64,000 nt of DNA from CAZCTC01 sp964501335 (GCA_964501335.1 CAZCTC010000027.1:29400-93399), one strand, 5' to 3'; counted from the first letter of the stretch, positions 29,601 through 37,472 are shown. Notes: a model not told the origin generated them from the letters alone. Translations and numbers: made by a program.

Positions 29601-30705
29601 TATTGCGCAACTGGCGGAGGTGTTGGGGCCGCTGGAAAAAGCGACGGCTGCCGCAGCTGCCGTTTCGCGTTTCCTGACGCGGCCGGCAGTGAGTGCGCTG
29701 CATCCCAATCTGGTGCCGTTGCAGACGGGTGGGGAGCGGCCGCCGCTCTTCCTGGTCCATCCGGCCAACGGCGATCCGACGGTTTATCGGACGCTGGCGC
29801 GTTATCTGGGCGCGGATCAGCCGGTGTATGGGTTGATCGCGAGCGGATTGTATGACGATGCGCCGGTTACTTCGCAGTTGCGGTTGATGGCCGCCATTTA
29901 CAACGATGCGATTCAAACGATCCAGCCGACGGGGCCCTACTGGTTGGGCGGCTGGTCGGCGGGCGGGGTTGTGGCTTTCGAGATGGCGGCGCAGTTGCGC
30001 GGCCGGAATCTTCCGGTAGACTTCTTAGGGCTGATCGATGCCGGGATGGTGAACGATCAGCAGAACCGGTTGCGGCTGGCGCATGGGCTGTTGCAGAGCA
30101 ATAGCTGGCTGGCGCGGTTGTACAAGAGCGGCAAGCTGGGCAAGATGGTTTTCTACCGCAATCTGGATGCGATGTGGCAGAATCAGCGTGGTGAGATTAT
30201 GAAGCGGATCGAGGGCCCCAATCGTACTGCGGTGGTGATGATGTATGTGAGCTGGTTTGAACAGGAGCAAGGGGTGGCGCTGGGGCTGAACCCGGAGGCG
30301 TTGGTGGAACTTTCCCTGGAGGACCAACTGGCGCAGGTGGCGGCCCGGATGCAGGCGGTGGGGATAGCGCAACCGGAGGCCTATCTGGCCGGAATTCGAC
30401 GCTGGGTTAAGGTCACCTTGACGAACAGTGCGATGATCGATGCTTACGCGCCGGATCTCTATGAAGGGGCGATGACTTTCTTCCGACCGGAAGGGTTTGG
30501 CCCGGATGAGCCGGCGGTGTCGGTGGATTTTGTGGATGAGACGCGGGGATGGGCGGCTTATTGTCGCGTGGCGCCGGAAGTGTTTGTTGTCCCGGGACAC
30601 CATTATGTGATGGTAGAAGAACCGCATGTGCGGGGGTTGGCAGAAAAATTGCGAGCGGCGTTGGATCAAACATTGGCGACGGCCGCGGGAGGACGTCAGG
30701 CATGA
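26647..30705 (+). CDS. Terminal polyketide synthase module KS-AT-ACP-TE
   Basis: 1352 aa. KS about 12-430 with active-site Cys182 in QTGCSTALVA (most KS have TACSS), EAHGTGT and NIGHLD; it would accept the peptidyl chain from the PCP upstream. AT about 531-830 with GHSIGE (Ser628) and HAFHS, the malonyl-CoA motif. Carrier domain about 925-990 (FFELGGDSLATL, Ser958), of NRPS-like sequence. Thioesterase about 1030-1345 (FLVHPANGDPT; GWSAGG, Ser1104; C-terminal PGHHYVMVEEP with the likely catalytic His). There is no KR, DH or ER, so a beta-keto thioester is expected at release: hydrolysis, macrocyclisation, or attack by the adjacent amide N to give a tetramic acid are all chemically possible. 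The start overlaps the previous gene (ATGA). Confidence 0.95.
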   Translation: MNEEINGALEGVAIIGMAGRFPGATNVDAYWQNLVNGVESIQTFTEEEVLAAGTDPALLKNPNYVRAGGAIEDIDQFAASFFGFTPREAQMTDPQQRIFLECVWEALEDAGYNVENYPGPIGVYAGTNINSYLLDNIYSHPELIQLLGIYQISLNNGADFLCTRVSYKLNLHGPSMTVQTGCSTALVATCLGYQALLNYQADMVVTGGVTAWVDQKAGYFYQEGGISSPDGHCRAFDAKARGTVMGNGVGVVVLKRLEDAVADGDHIYAVIRGAAMNNDGAHKVGYTAPSVDGQSEVIAAAQALAGIDPNTIEYVEAHGTGTLMGDPIEIAALTRAFRLQTDRKQFCGIGSVKTNIGHLDTAAGVAGLIKAALTIEQGVIPPSLNFETPNPQIDFANSPFYVVDRLTPWSAKGHPRRAGVSAFGIGGTNAHVVLEEAPPHDPSPAARPIYPLLLSAQTPTALTAMGPRLARWLQEHPGLELADVAYTLAVGRKRCVHRRVIPARTLAEAVQRLEGEESRYPGVQVTAERGVVFMFPGQGSQHVNMALETYGAEPLFQETVDRCSKLLEPHLGRSLKALFYPPEDEAEAAAELLKQTWLTQPALFVIEYALAELWRSWGVEPQACVGHSIGEYVAACLAGVFSLADGLALVAARGRLMQGLPAGAMLSVPLSEAELQPWLGEGLSLAVINGPAMCVVSGTLEAVAALEQKLMEEKVSVRRLLTSHAFHSEMMTPILAEFKALVARVKLQAPELPYLSNVSGTWITEAEACSPAYWADHLRKTVRFADNVAALAEHPEWILLEVGPGQALLSLVRRQLGRKSEQPVVASLPHPQETQSDYEFLLQAWGQLWQAGFQVSGEKFFAGEQRYRVRLPGYPLERQRYWLEPRRLPTMAVGADLPVEEAGAEVVPAPPVVSRAVATPYVAPRNEVERTLAAIWAELIGVEVVGIHDNFFELGGDSLATLQVGGRAKQAGLMLSPRQIMERPTIAQLAEVLGPLEKATAAAAAVSRFLTRPAVSALHPNLVPLQTGGERPPLFLVHPANGDPTVYRTLARYLGADQPVYGLIASGLYDDAPVTSQLRLMAAIYNDAIQTIQPTGPYWLGGWSAGGVVAFEMAAQLRGRNLPVDFLGLIDAGMVNDQQNRLRLAHGLLQSNSWLARLYKSGKLGKMVFYRNLDAMWQNQRGEIMKRIEGPNRTAVVMMYVSWFEQEQGVALGLNPEALVELSLEDQLAQVAARMQAVGIAQPEAYLAGIRRWVKVTLTNSAMIDAYAPDLYEGAMTFFRPEGFGPDEPAVSVDFVDETRGWAAYCRVAPEVFVVPGHHYVMVEEPHVRGLAEKLRAALDQTLATAAGGRQA

Positions 30706-31457
30706 TGACTGAAGTGTGGATTGCGCATCGAAAGCCGCAACTTGAGGCCCGGCTGCGGTTGTTTTGTTTTCCCTGTGCGGGGGGGAGTGCCATTGCTTAT
30801 CGGCCCTTTGTGGACGATTTGGCGGAGGTAGCCGATGTCTGTCCGGTAGAGTTGCCGGGGCATGGGATACGATATAGCGAGCGCATGCTGGTGACGCAAA
30901 TGGCGGAGCTGGTGGAGATGCTGGCGATGGGGCTGGCGCTTGAAATGGAGGAAGGGCCGTTTGCTTTTTTCGGACATAGTATGGGGGCCGAAGTGGCGTT
31001 TGAGCTGGCGCGCTGGCTGCGGCGGGAAGGAATCCCGGGGCCGGTTTATCTGTTTGCGTCGTCGCATCGGGCGCCGCAGTTGCCTAATCCCGAGGCGACG
31101 CGTCATTTGTTAGCCGATCCGGAACTGGCGGAGTACATGAAGGAATTAGGGGGAACGCCGCCGGAAATTCTGGCGCATCCCGAATTTTTGGATATGTTGT
31201 TGCCGTTGTTACGGGCCGATTTGACTTTATTGAATACTTATGTGTATTATGAGGAGCCGCCGTTGGAGGTTCCGATTCTGGCTCTGGGCGGGACCGGTGA
31301 CCGGATGCTGACGCGAAATCAATTGGAACCCTGGAAGGTTCAGACGACAGGGGATTTTGGGGTGCAAATGTTCCCTGGCGGCCATTTTTACCTGAACGGG
31401 TCTCACCCGATGTTAATGGAACGGATACGGCGAGTTCTGGAACAGGTAAAACTATAA
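30702..31457 (+). CDS. Type II (external) thioesterase
   Basis: 251 aa alpha/beta hydrolase. FCFPCAGGSA opens the fold; GHSMGAE holds the nucleophile Ser93; Asp200 (GGTGDRML) and His228 (PGGHFYL) complete the triad. Such free-standing enzymes remove wrong or stalled acyl groups from carrier domains in PKS/NRPS clusters. The ATG at 30702 overlaps the stop of the PKS gene (ATGA), with GGGAGGA at 30688-30694. The open frame extends further upstream inside the previous gene, but that part is a shadow of the PKS C-terminus. Confidence 0.93.
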   Translation: MMTEVWIAHRKPQLEARLRLFCFPCAGGSAIAYRPFVDDLAEVADVCPVELPGHGIRYSERMLVTQMAELVEMLAMGLALEMEEGPFAFFGHSMGAEVAFELARWLRREGIPGPVYLFASSHRAPQLPNPEATRHLLADPELAEYMKELGGTPPEILAHPEFLDMLLPLLRADLTLLNTYVYYEEPPLEVPILALGGTGDRMLTRNQLEPWKVQTTGDFGVQMFPGGHFYLNGSHPMLMERIRRVLEQVKL

Positions 31458-31464
31458 CGATGAG

Positions 31465-32220
31465 GTGAGCGGCGTGATCAAAGGCGGGAGTGCGGAATTG
31501 CCTCCTTTGACGGTAGGAACCGTGCAGGTATGGCAGCTGCGGTTGGACGAAGTCGGCACTTATGAGGCGGTGCTGATGCCGTTGTTGACCGCGGAGGAAT
31601 GTCAGCGCGCCTGGCGGTTTCATTTCGCGCGGGATCGGCAGACTTTTGTGGGGACGCGGGCGGTGTTACGGATTTTGTTGGGGGCCTATTTGGGTCAGGA
31701 TCCGGCAAAGATCCAATTTCATTATGGAGCCTGGGGCAAGCCGATCCTGGTACCGGAGGAAAATGTCAAAGGGGTGGAGTTCAATGTTTCGCATTCGCAT
31801 GGGCTGGCGCTGCTGGCCTTTCATCGGGAGCAGGCGGTGGGGGTGGATGTTGAGATGATCCGGGCGGACCTGGATCTGGAAGAGATGGCGGTACGGTTTT
31901 TCTCAACGCGCGAGGTGACCCGGCTGCGGATGTTGCCGGTGGAGGAGCGGACGGCGGCCTTTTTTCGTTGCTGGACGCGCAAAGAGGCTTTTTTGAAGGC
32001 CTGTGGTACGGGGCTGGCGCTGTCGCTTTCCCGGTTTTCGGTCTCGCTGGAAGTGGATCGTGCGGAGTTGCTGGAAGCGGTAGACCGGCCGGAGGAAGTC
32101 GCGCGGTGGAAACTGGTTCCATTGTCCGTCGGTGGGGAGTATGCGGCGGCGTTGGCGGTGGCGGCAGAGACGGTGCCTCAGGTGGTGATGCAGTCGTGGG
32201 AGTGGCCGGGACGGTTCTGA
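31465..32220 (+). CDS. Sfp-type 4'-phosphopantetheinyl transferase
   Basis: About 250 aa. Moves phosphopantetheine from CoA to the conserved serine of carrier domains, here presumably the two ACPs and four carrier domains of the assembly line. The family signature is present: VEFNVSHSHGLALLA, GVDVE, and CWTRKEAFLKACGTGL (the W-x-x-K-E-A-x-x-K element). Seven bases after the thioesterase gene. Two GTG codons can start it: 31465, or 31474, which stands four bases after GAGGTGAG and has the better ribosome site. The C-terminal third is long but ordinary for the AcpT/Sfp group. Confidence 0.93.
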   Translation: MSGVIKGGSAELPPLTVGTVQVWQLRLDEVGTYEAVLMPLLTAEECQRAWRFHFARDRQTFVGTRAVLRILLGAYLGQDPAKIQFHYGAWGKPILVPEENVKGVEFNVSHSHGLALLAFHREQAVGVDVEMIRADLDLEEMAVRFFSTREVTRLRMLPVEERTAAFFRCWTRKEAFLKACGTGLALSLSRFSVSLEVDRAELLEAVDRPEEVARWKLVPLSVGGEYAAALAVAAETVPQVVMQSWEWPGRF

Positions 32221-32477
32221 GAAGGGCTATGTTTTGGTGCACATTCTGATGCGCACCAAAACATAAACAAAAAACTCTCTCTGCCTGCTTCGCACAGCGC
32301 GGCGAATCTTATGGGGAAAGTGACAGGTGCGGGTGATTTTTCAAGCAGGTGCAACGCACTCCGATTTTGCAAGGATCGCGCATTTGCTTCAACGTTGAGC
32401 TGTTTGAATCGGTGGTTCTATGGATAGAAAGTGCGTCGCACCTTAGGATAGTTTATTTTCAAGATAGTGAGGACAGT
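32221..32477. repeat. Intergenic region with TCTG-loop hairpin, flank, and a distant inverted repeat
   Basis: The hairpin 32228-32244/32249-32265 (17 bp, one mismatch, loop TCTG) is followed by the family flank (aaacaaaaaactctct, ctgcttcgcacagcgcg; to about 32338). Then a 13-base inverted repeat, 32348-32360 (GGTGCAACGCACT) and 32430-32442 (AGTGCGTCGCACC), encloses about 70 bp. No gene is seen here. Confidence 0.7.
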
Positions 32478-33773
32478 GTGAGCGACGGAAAGCTACGGGT
32501 TTTATTGACGACTCAACCAGGGACGGGGCATTTGCGGCCGTTGATGCCGTTGGCGCAGGCTTTGCAGACGGCCGGGCATACGGTGGCGGTGGCCTGTGCG
32601 CCTTCGTTTGCGCGGTGGGTGGTAGCGGCCGGGTTGGAGGCGATTCCGGCGGGATTAGATTGGTTGGAGTCGGAGCCGGAGCTGGCTTTTCCGGAGATGG
32701 CGGCGATGTCGCCAGCGGAGCGAGATGAGATGTTGACGGAGATTTTCACGGATATCTCGGCCAATCAGATGACCTATGATTTGTTGGAGTGCTGTCCTCA
32801 ATGGAAACCCGACCTGTTGGTACGGGACTATTCGGAGTATGGGGCCTGTCTGGCCGGCGAGATTCTGGATATCCCGCATGCGGTGGTGGGGTTAGGGCTC
32901 TATATTCCCAATTACATTACCCGCCTTTCCATGGAGAAGCCGCTGGCTTATTTGCGGAGTGCGTATGGATTGCCGCCGCATCCGGCGATGGAGATGTTGA
33001 CCCGTTATCTCTATCTTTCTCTGGTGCCGCGCAGTTTTCAGTTTCCGGAGTATCCCATGCCGCCGGTGTTGCATTCGGTGCGGTTTCCGGAGCCGGAGAG
33101 CGGTGGGGCGGCGGTTTTGCCGGAGTGGGTGGCGACGTTGCCGAAGCAGCCGACCGTCTATGTGAGCATGGGAACTGTTTTCAATCGGGCGCCGGAGATT
33201 TTTCGGGAGATTCTGGATGGGTTGCAGGATGAGCCTTTGAATTTGATCCTGACGATCGGGCGGAATCAGGACCCGGCGCAATTTGGGAAGCGGCCGGCGA
33301 ATGTTCATATTGAGCAGTTTATTCCGCAGGCGGCGTTAATGCCCTATTGCGATCTGGTGATCACGCATGGGGGGATCAATACGATTTTGATTGGGTTGGG
33401 GTATGGATTGCCGCTGGTGGTGATTCCTTTGGTGGGCCATCAGTTGCAGAATGTGGTGCGCTGTAAGGCGTTGGGCGTAGGGATTCCCTTGCTGCCGCGG
33501 GAGCAGGGGCTGGTATTGGATGCGGCGACAGTGGCGGCCCAGGGGCCGGAGGCCACGCAAAGTGCGGCGCAGGCATTGTTTGGGGACGATTCTGCGACCT
33601 TCAATGCGGCGAGCGTGCGGGAGACGGTCCGGACGCTGTTGGGGACGTCCAGCTATCGGGCGGCGGCGCAGCGATTGCAGGCGGAAATGGCGGTTTTGCC
33701 GGGACCGGAGTATGCAGTGGCGTTACTGGAGCGATTGGCCCGGGAACGGGGCCCAGTGACGGGGGAAGGGTAG
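32478..33773 (+). CDS. Glycosyltransferase, GT1/UGT-like (macrolide-type)
   Basis: 431 aa from GTG 32478, which has GTGAGGA five bases upstream; the frame is open further up but that part overlaps a repeat and has no family sequence. Starts LRVLLTTQPGTGHLRPLMPL, the N-terminal nucleotide-sugar GT-B pattern with G-x-G-H, and carries the C-terminal donor region FIPQAALMPYCDLVITHGG and PLVGHQLQN. It would move a deoxysugar from a dTDP donor to the assembly-line product. Closely similar in length and sequence to the glycosyltransferase at 38661, with the sugar genes between them, so the two probably attach two sugars or act on two positions. The acceptor is unknown. Confidence 0.92.
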   Translation: MSDGKLRVLLTTQPGTGHLRPLMPLAQALQTAGHTVAVACAPSFARWVVAAGLEAIPAGLDWLESEPELAFPEMAAMSPAERDEMLTEIFTDISANQMTYDLLECCPQWKPDLLVRDYSEYGACLAGEILDIPHAVVGLGLYIPNYITRLSMEKPLAYLRSAYGLPPHPAMEMLTRYLYLSLVPRSFQFPEYPMPPVLHSVRFPEPESGGAAVLPEWVATLPKQPTVYVSMGTVFNRAPEIFREILDGLQDEPLNLILTIGRNQDPAQFGKRPANVHIEQFIPQAALMPYCDLVITHGGINTILIGLGYGLPLVVIPLVGHQLQNVVRCKALGVGIPLLPREQGLVLDAATVAAQGPEATQSAAQALFGDDSATFNAASVRETVRTLLGTSSYRAAAQRLQAEMAVLPGPEYAVALLERLARERGPVTGEG

Positions 33774-33804
33774 CGGGATTATTTTTAAGGTGAAGGGAAC
33801 TACG

Positions 33805-34224
33805 ATGAGCGCATTAAGCCAGGTGACCTGGATCGATTTGCCTTCGGTGGTGGATGAACGGGGGGTCTTGACTGTGATTGAGAGTGCGCAAAGTATTCCG
33901 TTTGAAATCAAGCGGGTTTTCTTTATGCATCATATCACCCAGGATCGGGGTGGCCATGCGCATATGGATACGCAGGAAATGGTCATTGCTGCTCACGGTT
34001 CGTTTTTTATTGAAGCGACTGATGGCGAGCGGAGTGAGACCTATTTAATGGATAATCCTCAGCGGGCCCTGTTTATTCCGCCTATGGTTTTCATTCGGTT
34101 GTATCAATTCTCGCCGGGGGCGGTCTGTCTGGCGTTGACTGATACGCATTACGATATCAAGCGTTCTTATCGCAGTTGGGAAGCTTATCTGGAGGCGATC
34201 GGAAAAACTAATCCTACCATATAG
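33805..34224 (+). CDS. dTDP-4-oxo-6-deoxyhexose 3,4-ketoisomerase (FdtA/QdtA-like cupin), copy 1
   Basis: 139 aa single-domain cupin. WIDLPSVVDERGVLTVIES at the N-terminus, RVFFMHHI and the metal-cupin-like RGGHAHMDTQ match sugar 3,4-ketoisomerases such as FdtA, which move the keto group of dTDP-4-keto-6-deoxyglucose from C4 to C3 so that an aminotransferase can place a 3-amino group. ATG 33805 has GAAGGGA six bases upstream; the GTG at 33790 has none. A second related gene follows 52 bp later. Fits the aminotransferase at 37509 as partner. Confidence 0.88.
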   Translation: MSALSQVTWIDLPSVVDERGVLTVIESAQSIPFEIKRVFFMHHITQDRGGHAHMDTQEMVIAAHGSFFIEATDGERSETYLMDNPQRALFIPPMVFIRLYQFSPGAVCLALTDTHYDIKRSYRSWEAYLEAIGKTNPTI

Positions 34225-34276
34225 AGGCAGGGGCGGCTTTCTCCGCGCCATCTTACAATTATTGAGAAGGTGGAGG

Positions 34277-34705
34277 ATGGAGATTCTGGATCAGGTGCGA
34301 TGGATCGATTTGCCGTGGACGGTTGAAGAGGGCGGGATGATCACTTCCCTGGAAAGCGAGCAAGCGATCCCTTTTAAAATTCAGCGGGTGTATTATATGC
34401 ACCATGTCAGTGAGGAACGCGGCGGGCATGCTCACATTGATACCGATCAGGTGGTGGTGGCTGCGGCGGGGAGTTTTTCGGTGGATCTGTCGGATGGGGA
34501 ACGGACCGTGACCTTTGTGCTGGACGATCCGACCCGGGGGTTGTATATGCCGCGGCTGGTTTTTAACTGGCTGTATGGTTTTTCGGCGGAGGCCGTGTGT
34601 CTGGTGCTGGCAAATACGCATTATGATATTTCCCGTTCGTTAAGAAGTTGGGATGAGTATCGGGCGTATTTGGGGAAAAGCGTTTCTGGCGGTGGGGTTT
34701 TTTAA
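34277..34705 (+). CDS. dTDP-4-oxo-6-deoxyhexose 3,4-ketoisomerase-like cupin, copy 2
   Basis: 142 aa, tandem paralogue of the preceding gene with the same order of motifs (VRWIDLPWTVEEGGMITSLE, RVYYMHHV, RGGHAHIDTDQ, NTHYDISRSLRSW). ATG 34277 is preceded by GAAGGTGGAGG. The two copies differ at many positions, so this is an old duplication. They may have different stereochemistry (FdtA and QdtA types give different C4 epimers), form a heteromer, or one may have drifted. The histidines of the H-A-H motif are present in both. Confidence 0.85.
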   Translation: MEILDQVRWIDLPWTVEEGGMITSLESEQAIPFKIQRVYYMHHVSEERGGHAHIDTDQVVVAAAGSFSVDLSDGERTVTFVLDDPTRGLYMPRLVFNWLYGFSAEAVCLVLANTHYDISRSLRSWDEYRAYLGKSVSGGGVF

Positions 34706-35004
34706 CATTCCGCCCCAGGTGCTTTCCCGATAAAAAGCGACGCGCAGGATGGGGGGAGAGCGTTATTCTTACTCATATTTTCGGCGGCTTTCTGAAGCCG
34801 CCGAAAATAGGGGCTTTTTTTCAGCCTAACCGCACAGGTCGTTTTTTATTGGTGGTTTTGTGCGCATAAGAATGAGCACAAAACCACGGGCTTTTTTCTC
34901 TCGCTTTTCCGGGTTAACCGCAGCGGTGGTTCTTTTTTAGTTGTTTGCGGTGGCTTTGAAAAAACATAAATCCAATATGACCCAAGCAGGATCAAGGAAA
35001 TATC
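34706..35004. repeat. Intergenic repeat region with two hairpins, family flank in reverse
   Basis: 299 bp without a gene. The conserved flank lies in reverse (gtgctttcccgataaaaagcg, acgcgcaggatgg; 34718-34765). A perfect 15-bp stem 34776-34790/34795-34809 with loop TCTG follows. A second stem, 34852-34863/34876-34887 (GTGGTTTTGTGC and complement), comes after that. Only the last 60 bp before the dehydratase gene look free for a ribosome site (AAGGA, 34994-34998). Confidence 0.7.
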
Positions 35005-36465
35005 ATGGATACTCCCTGGCATCAGCAATCCAAAGAGGCTAGTTTTTTGCGTTCGGCGCTGACGGTGGAGAACGCTTTCCAGGATTTGGAAGAGTTCCTG
35101 GTCTGGTTCAACCAGCAGGCGACGGCAAAGCATTTTCTGGTCGAGCAGATTCCCTTTTCGGCGATGGATGCATGGGAATTTATTGAAAACCCTTACCGTT
35201 TGGCCCATCGGTCGGGCAAGTTTTTTTCGATCGATGGAATCCGGGTGCGGACGAATTACGGCAATGTAAGCGAGTGGGATCAGCCGATCATCAATCAGCC
35301 TGAAGTGGGGATTTTGGGGATCGTTACCCGGGTCTATGAAGGGACGCGCTATTTTTTGATGCAGGCCAAGATGGAGCCGGGGAATGTGAATACGATTCAG
35401 CTTTCTCCCACGGTTCAGGCGACGAAGAGCAATTATACGCAGGTGCATAAGGGGCGCTGTCCGCGTTATCTGGAATATTTTGTGGAGCCGGGGCGGGCCC
35501 AGATTCTGGTGGATCAATTGCAACCCGAGCAGGGGGGGCGGTTTTTACAGAAGCGCAACCGCAATATGATCGTGGAGATCGATGATGCGCTGCCGGCCAC
35601 AGATGAGTTCTGCTGGCTGACGTTGGGCGAGATCAAGCAACTGTTGCGGGTGCCGAATCTGGTCAATATGGATAGCCGGACGGTGCTCTCGTGCATTCCG
35701 TTGGTCCATCCGGACTGGCGCTTTTTTTACACATGGGGTATTTCACGTGAACCGGATACTTTGAATGTGTTTGGCTACCAGCTCAAAGGGTTTGCGCGCG
35801 ATCTTTTCCTTTCGGCGCTGGATCGGAATCCGGTGGTCCATACGTTGGATGAGATTATTAGCTGGTTTACCGAATTGAAAACGCGGTATGAGTTAGATGT
35901 CTCCCGTATTCCGTTGAATACATTACGACGGTGGACGCATAACGAGTGGGAAATCCGTCACGAAACCGGGCAATATTTTTCGGTGATTGGGGTGGGAGTC
36001 GAGGCCGGGTCGCGCGAGGTGCAGCGGTGGACGCAGCCGTTGTTACGCCATTCCGGCTATGGGATCGTGGGATTCCTGACGCAGAAGATCAACGGGACGC
36101 TCCATTTCCTGGTGCGGGCCAGTCTGGAGCCGGGAAATCGCGATTTGATTGAGATGGGGCCGACGGTGGCCTGTTGCGAGCCGGTTTTGCGGATCAAAAA
36201 TGGGAATCCGCCGTTGTTTCTGGAATATTTCCTCGACCCACCACCGGAACAGGTCCGGTATGCAACAATACAATCAGAGGAAGGGGGCCGGTTTTATCAT
36301 TTCCAAAACCGATATATAATTTTGGAATTGTTGGCCGATACCCCTTTGGATCTGCCGGAAAATTTTATCTGGATGACGCTCGGCCAAATCATCGATTTCA
36401 CCAAATACAGCTATTTCAACATCGAAGCCAGAAATTTATTTTCCTGCTTAAATTTTTTGGAGTGA
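35005..36465 (+). CDS. NDP-hexose 2,3-dehydratase
   Basis: 486 aa made of two homologous halves (about 20-230 and 270-480), the hallmark of this family. Each half has W-F-x-x-x, a RHETGQYFSV/HRSGKFFSI segment, and a long core ending in LEYF (PRYLEYFVEPGR and PLFLEYFLDPPP). The enzyme removes the 2-hydroxyl of dTDP-4-keto-6-deoxyglucose to give the unstable 3,4-diketo-2,6-dideoxy sugar, the first committed step to 2-deoxysugars. Start ATG 35005 with AAGGA six bases upstream. The ketoreductase that normally follows it is the next gene, four bases downstream. Confidence 0.92.
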   Translation: MDTPWHQQSKEASFLRSALTVENAFQDLEEFLVWFNQQATAKHFLVEQIPFSAMDAWEFIENPYRLAHRSGKFFSIDGIRVRTNYGNVSEWDQPIINQPEVGILGIVTRVYEGTRYFLMQAKMEPGNVNTIQLSPTVQATKSNYTQVHKGRCPRYLEYFVEPGRAQILVDQLQPEQGGRFLQKRNRNMIVEIDDALPATDEFCWLTLGEIKQLLRVPNLVNMDSRTVLSCIPLVHPDWRFFYTWGISREPDTLNVFGYQLKGFARDLFLSALDRNPVVHTLDEIISWFTELKTRYELDVSRIPLNTLRRWTHNEWEIRHETGQYFSVIGVGVEAGSREVQRWTQPLLRHSGYGIVGFLTQKINGTLHFLVRASLEPGNRDLIEMGPTVACCEPVLRIKNGNPPLFLEYFLDPPPEQVRYATIQSEEGGRFYHFQNRYIILELLADTPLDLPENFIWMTLGQIIDFTKYSYFNIEARNLFSCLNFLE

Positions 36466-36469
36466 CACC

Positions 36470-37420
36470 ATGCGTGTATTAATTCTGGGATATTCCAGCA
36501 TTGTTCAGCGGAGAGTTTTGCCGGCGTTGGCGCGGTTGGGAGTGACGACAGTCGATATTGCGACGAAAACCCGGGCCCAGGCAGTGACATGGCCGGCGGG
36601 GATGCGGGGGGAGTGTTTTACGGATTACGAGACGGCTTTGGACAGCGGCCGGCCGGATCTGGTTTATGTGTCGACGGTCAATACCCACCATGCCCGCTGG
36701 GCTGAAGAGGCTTTATTGCGTGGTCGAAATGTGGTGGTCGATAAACCGGCCTGTCTGGCTTTGCCTCAAGCTGAGCGGTTGTTGGAACTGGCGGCGCAAC
36801 AGAATGTCTGTCTGGCGGAGGCGGCTGTTTTTGGGTACCATCCTCAGATCGTCGAGATCCGGCGGATTTTTGCCGATGCCGGCAGCCGGCCGACTCGTAT
36901 TTCCGGCACCTTTTCATTTCCTCCGCTGGCGATGGATAACTTTCGTTATCGGGAGTCGCTGGGTGGGGGGGCGCTCTTTGACCTGGGCGTTTATGCGTTA
37001 GGGCCGGGACGGCTTTTCTTTGGGGCGGAGCCGCGGGAGATTATTTGCCGGGTGGTGGATCGCGCAGAAGAGGTAGAGACTTCTTTTTCGGTCATGGCGA
37101 TTTATCCGGGAGGCCGGTCGCTGGTGGGGAATTTCGGTTTTAATACCGGTTATCGCAACCATCTGGAGGTGTTGGGTCCGCAGGTTGTGGTGGCTTTGGA
37201 TAATGTATTTACCACACCGGCCAATCTGGACAATGTGCTCTATGTGAATCGGAATGGAGAGGCCGGAATGGTTTCGATTTCGGCGGCCGATCCGTTTGAG
37301 CAGTTCTTGCAGGCGGTTTTCCGGGCATTGGATTCGGAGCATTATGAGGCGCTGGCGCAGGATTTTCTGGCGAATGCGCAACTGATGCATCGGTTGCGGC
37401 GGGCGGCGGCGACGGGTTAA
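36470..37420 (+). CDS. NDP-sugar 3-ketoreductase, Gfo/Idh/MocA family
   Basis: 316 aa. N-terminal Rossmann fold (MRVLILGYSSIVQRRVLPAL, then YVSTVNTHHA and NVVVDKPACL, the E/D-K-P motif of this family), C-terminal alpha/beta domain with GGGALFDLGVYA. In deoxysugar pathways this family reduces the 3-keto group made by the 2,3-dehydratase, fixing C3 stereochemistry. It starts four bases after the dehydratase stop, with TTGGAG seven bases upstream. The P-loop carries GYSSIV instead of G-x-G-x-x-G, seen in several members of the sugar-reductase subgroup. Confidence 0.88.
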   Translation: MRVLILGYSSIVQRRVLPALARLGVTTVDIATKTRAQAVTWPAGMRGECFTDYETALDSGRPDLVYVSTVNTHHARWAEEALLRGRNVVVDKPACLALPQAERLLELAAQQNVCLAEAAVFGYHPQIVEIRRIFADAGSRPTRISGTFSFPPLAMDNFRYRESLGGGALFDLGVYALGPGRLFFGAEPREIICRVVDRAEEVETSFSVMAIYPGGRSLVGNFGFNTGYRNHLEVLGPQVVVALDNVFTTPANLDNVLYVNRNGEAGMVSISAADPFEQFLQAVFRALDSEHYEALAQDFLANAQLMHRLRRAAATG

Positions 37421-37434
37421 AGCGTTTTGGGGAT

Positions 37435-37472
37435 TATTTTTTTCGCGCCGCCGGAGGCGGCGCGGAAAAATA
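37435..37472. terminator. GC-rich hairpin with flanking A/T runs
   Basis: TATTTTTTTCGCGCCGCC (37435-37452) pairs with GGCGGCGCGGAAAAATA (37456-37472) around a short G-rich loop. It lies in the 88-bp gap between the ketoreductase and aminotransferase genes. The A-rich/T-rich ends let it act as a factor-independent terminator in either direction, though the operon appears to continue past it. Confidence 0.55.

Noticed and set aside
30549..30701. N-terminal extension of the type II thioesterase
   Set aside because: The extra 51 codons overlap the PKS C-terminus in another frame; the ATG at 30702 has the ribosome site and starts the family sequence.
32349..32477. N-terminal extension of the first glycosyltransferase
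   Set aside because: It lies over an inverted repeat and lacks a ribosome site; the GTG at 32478 gives the same 431-residue length as the paralogue.
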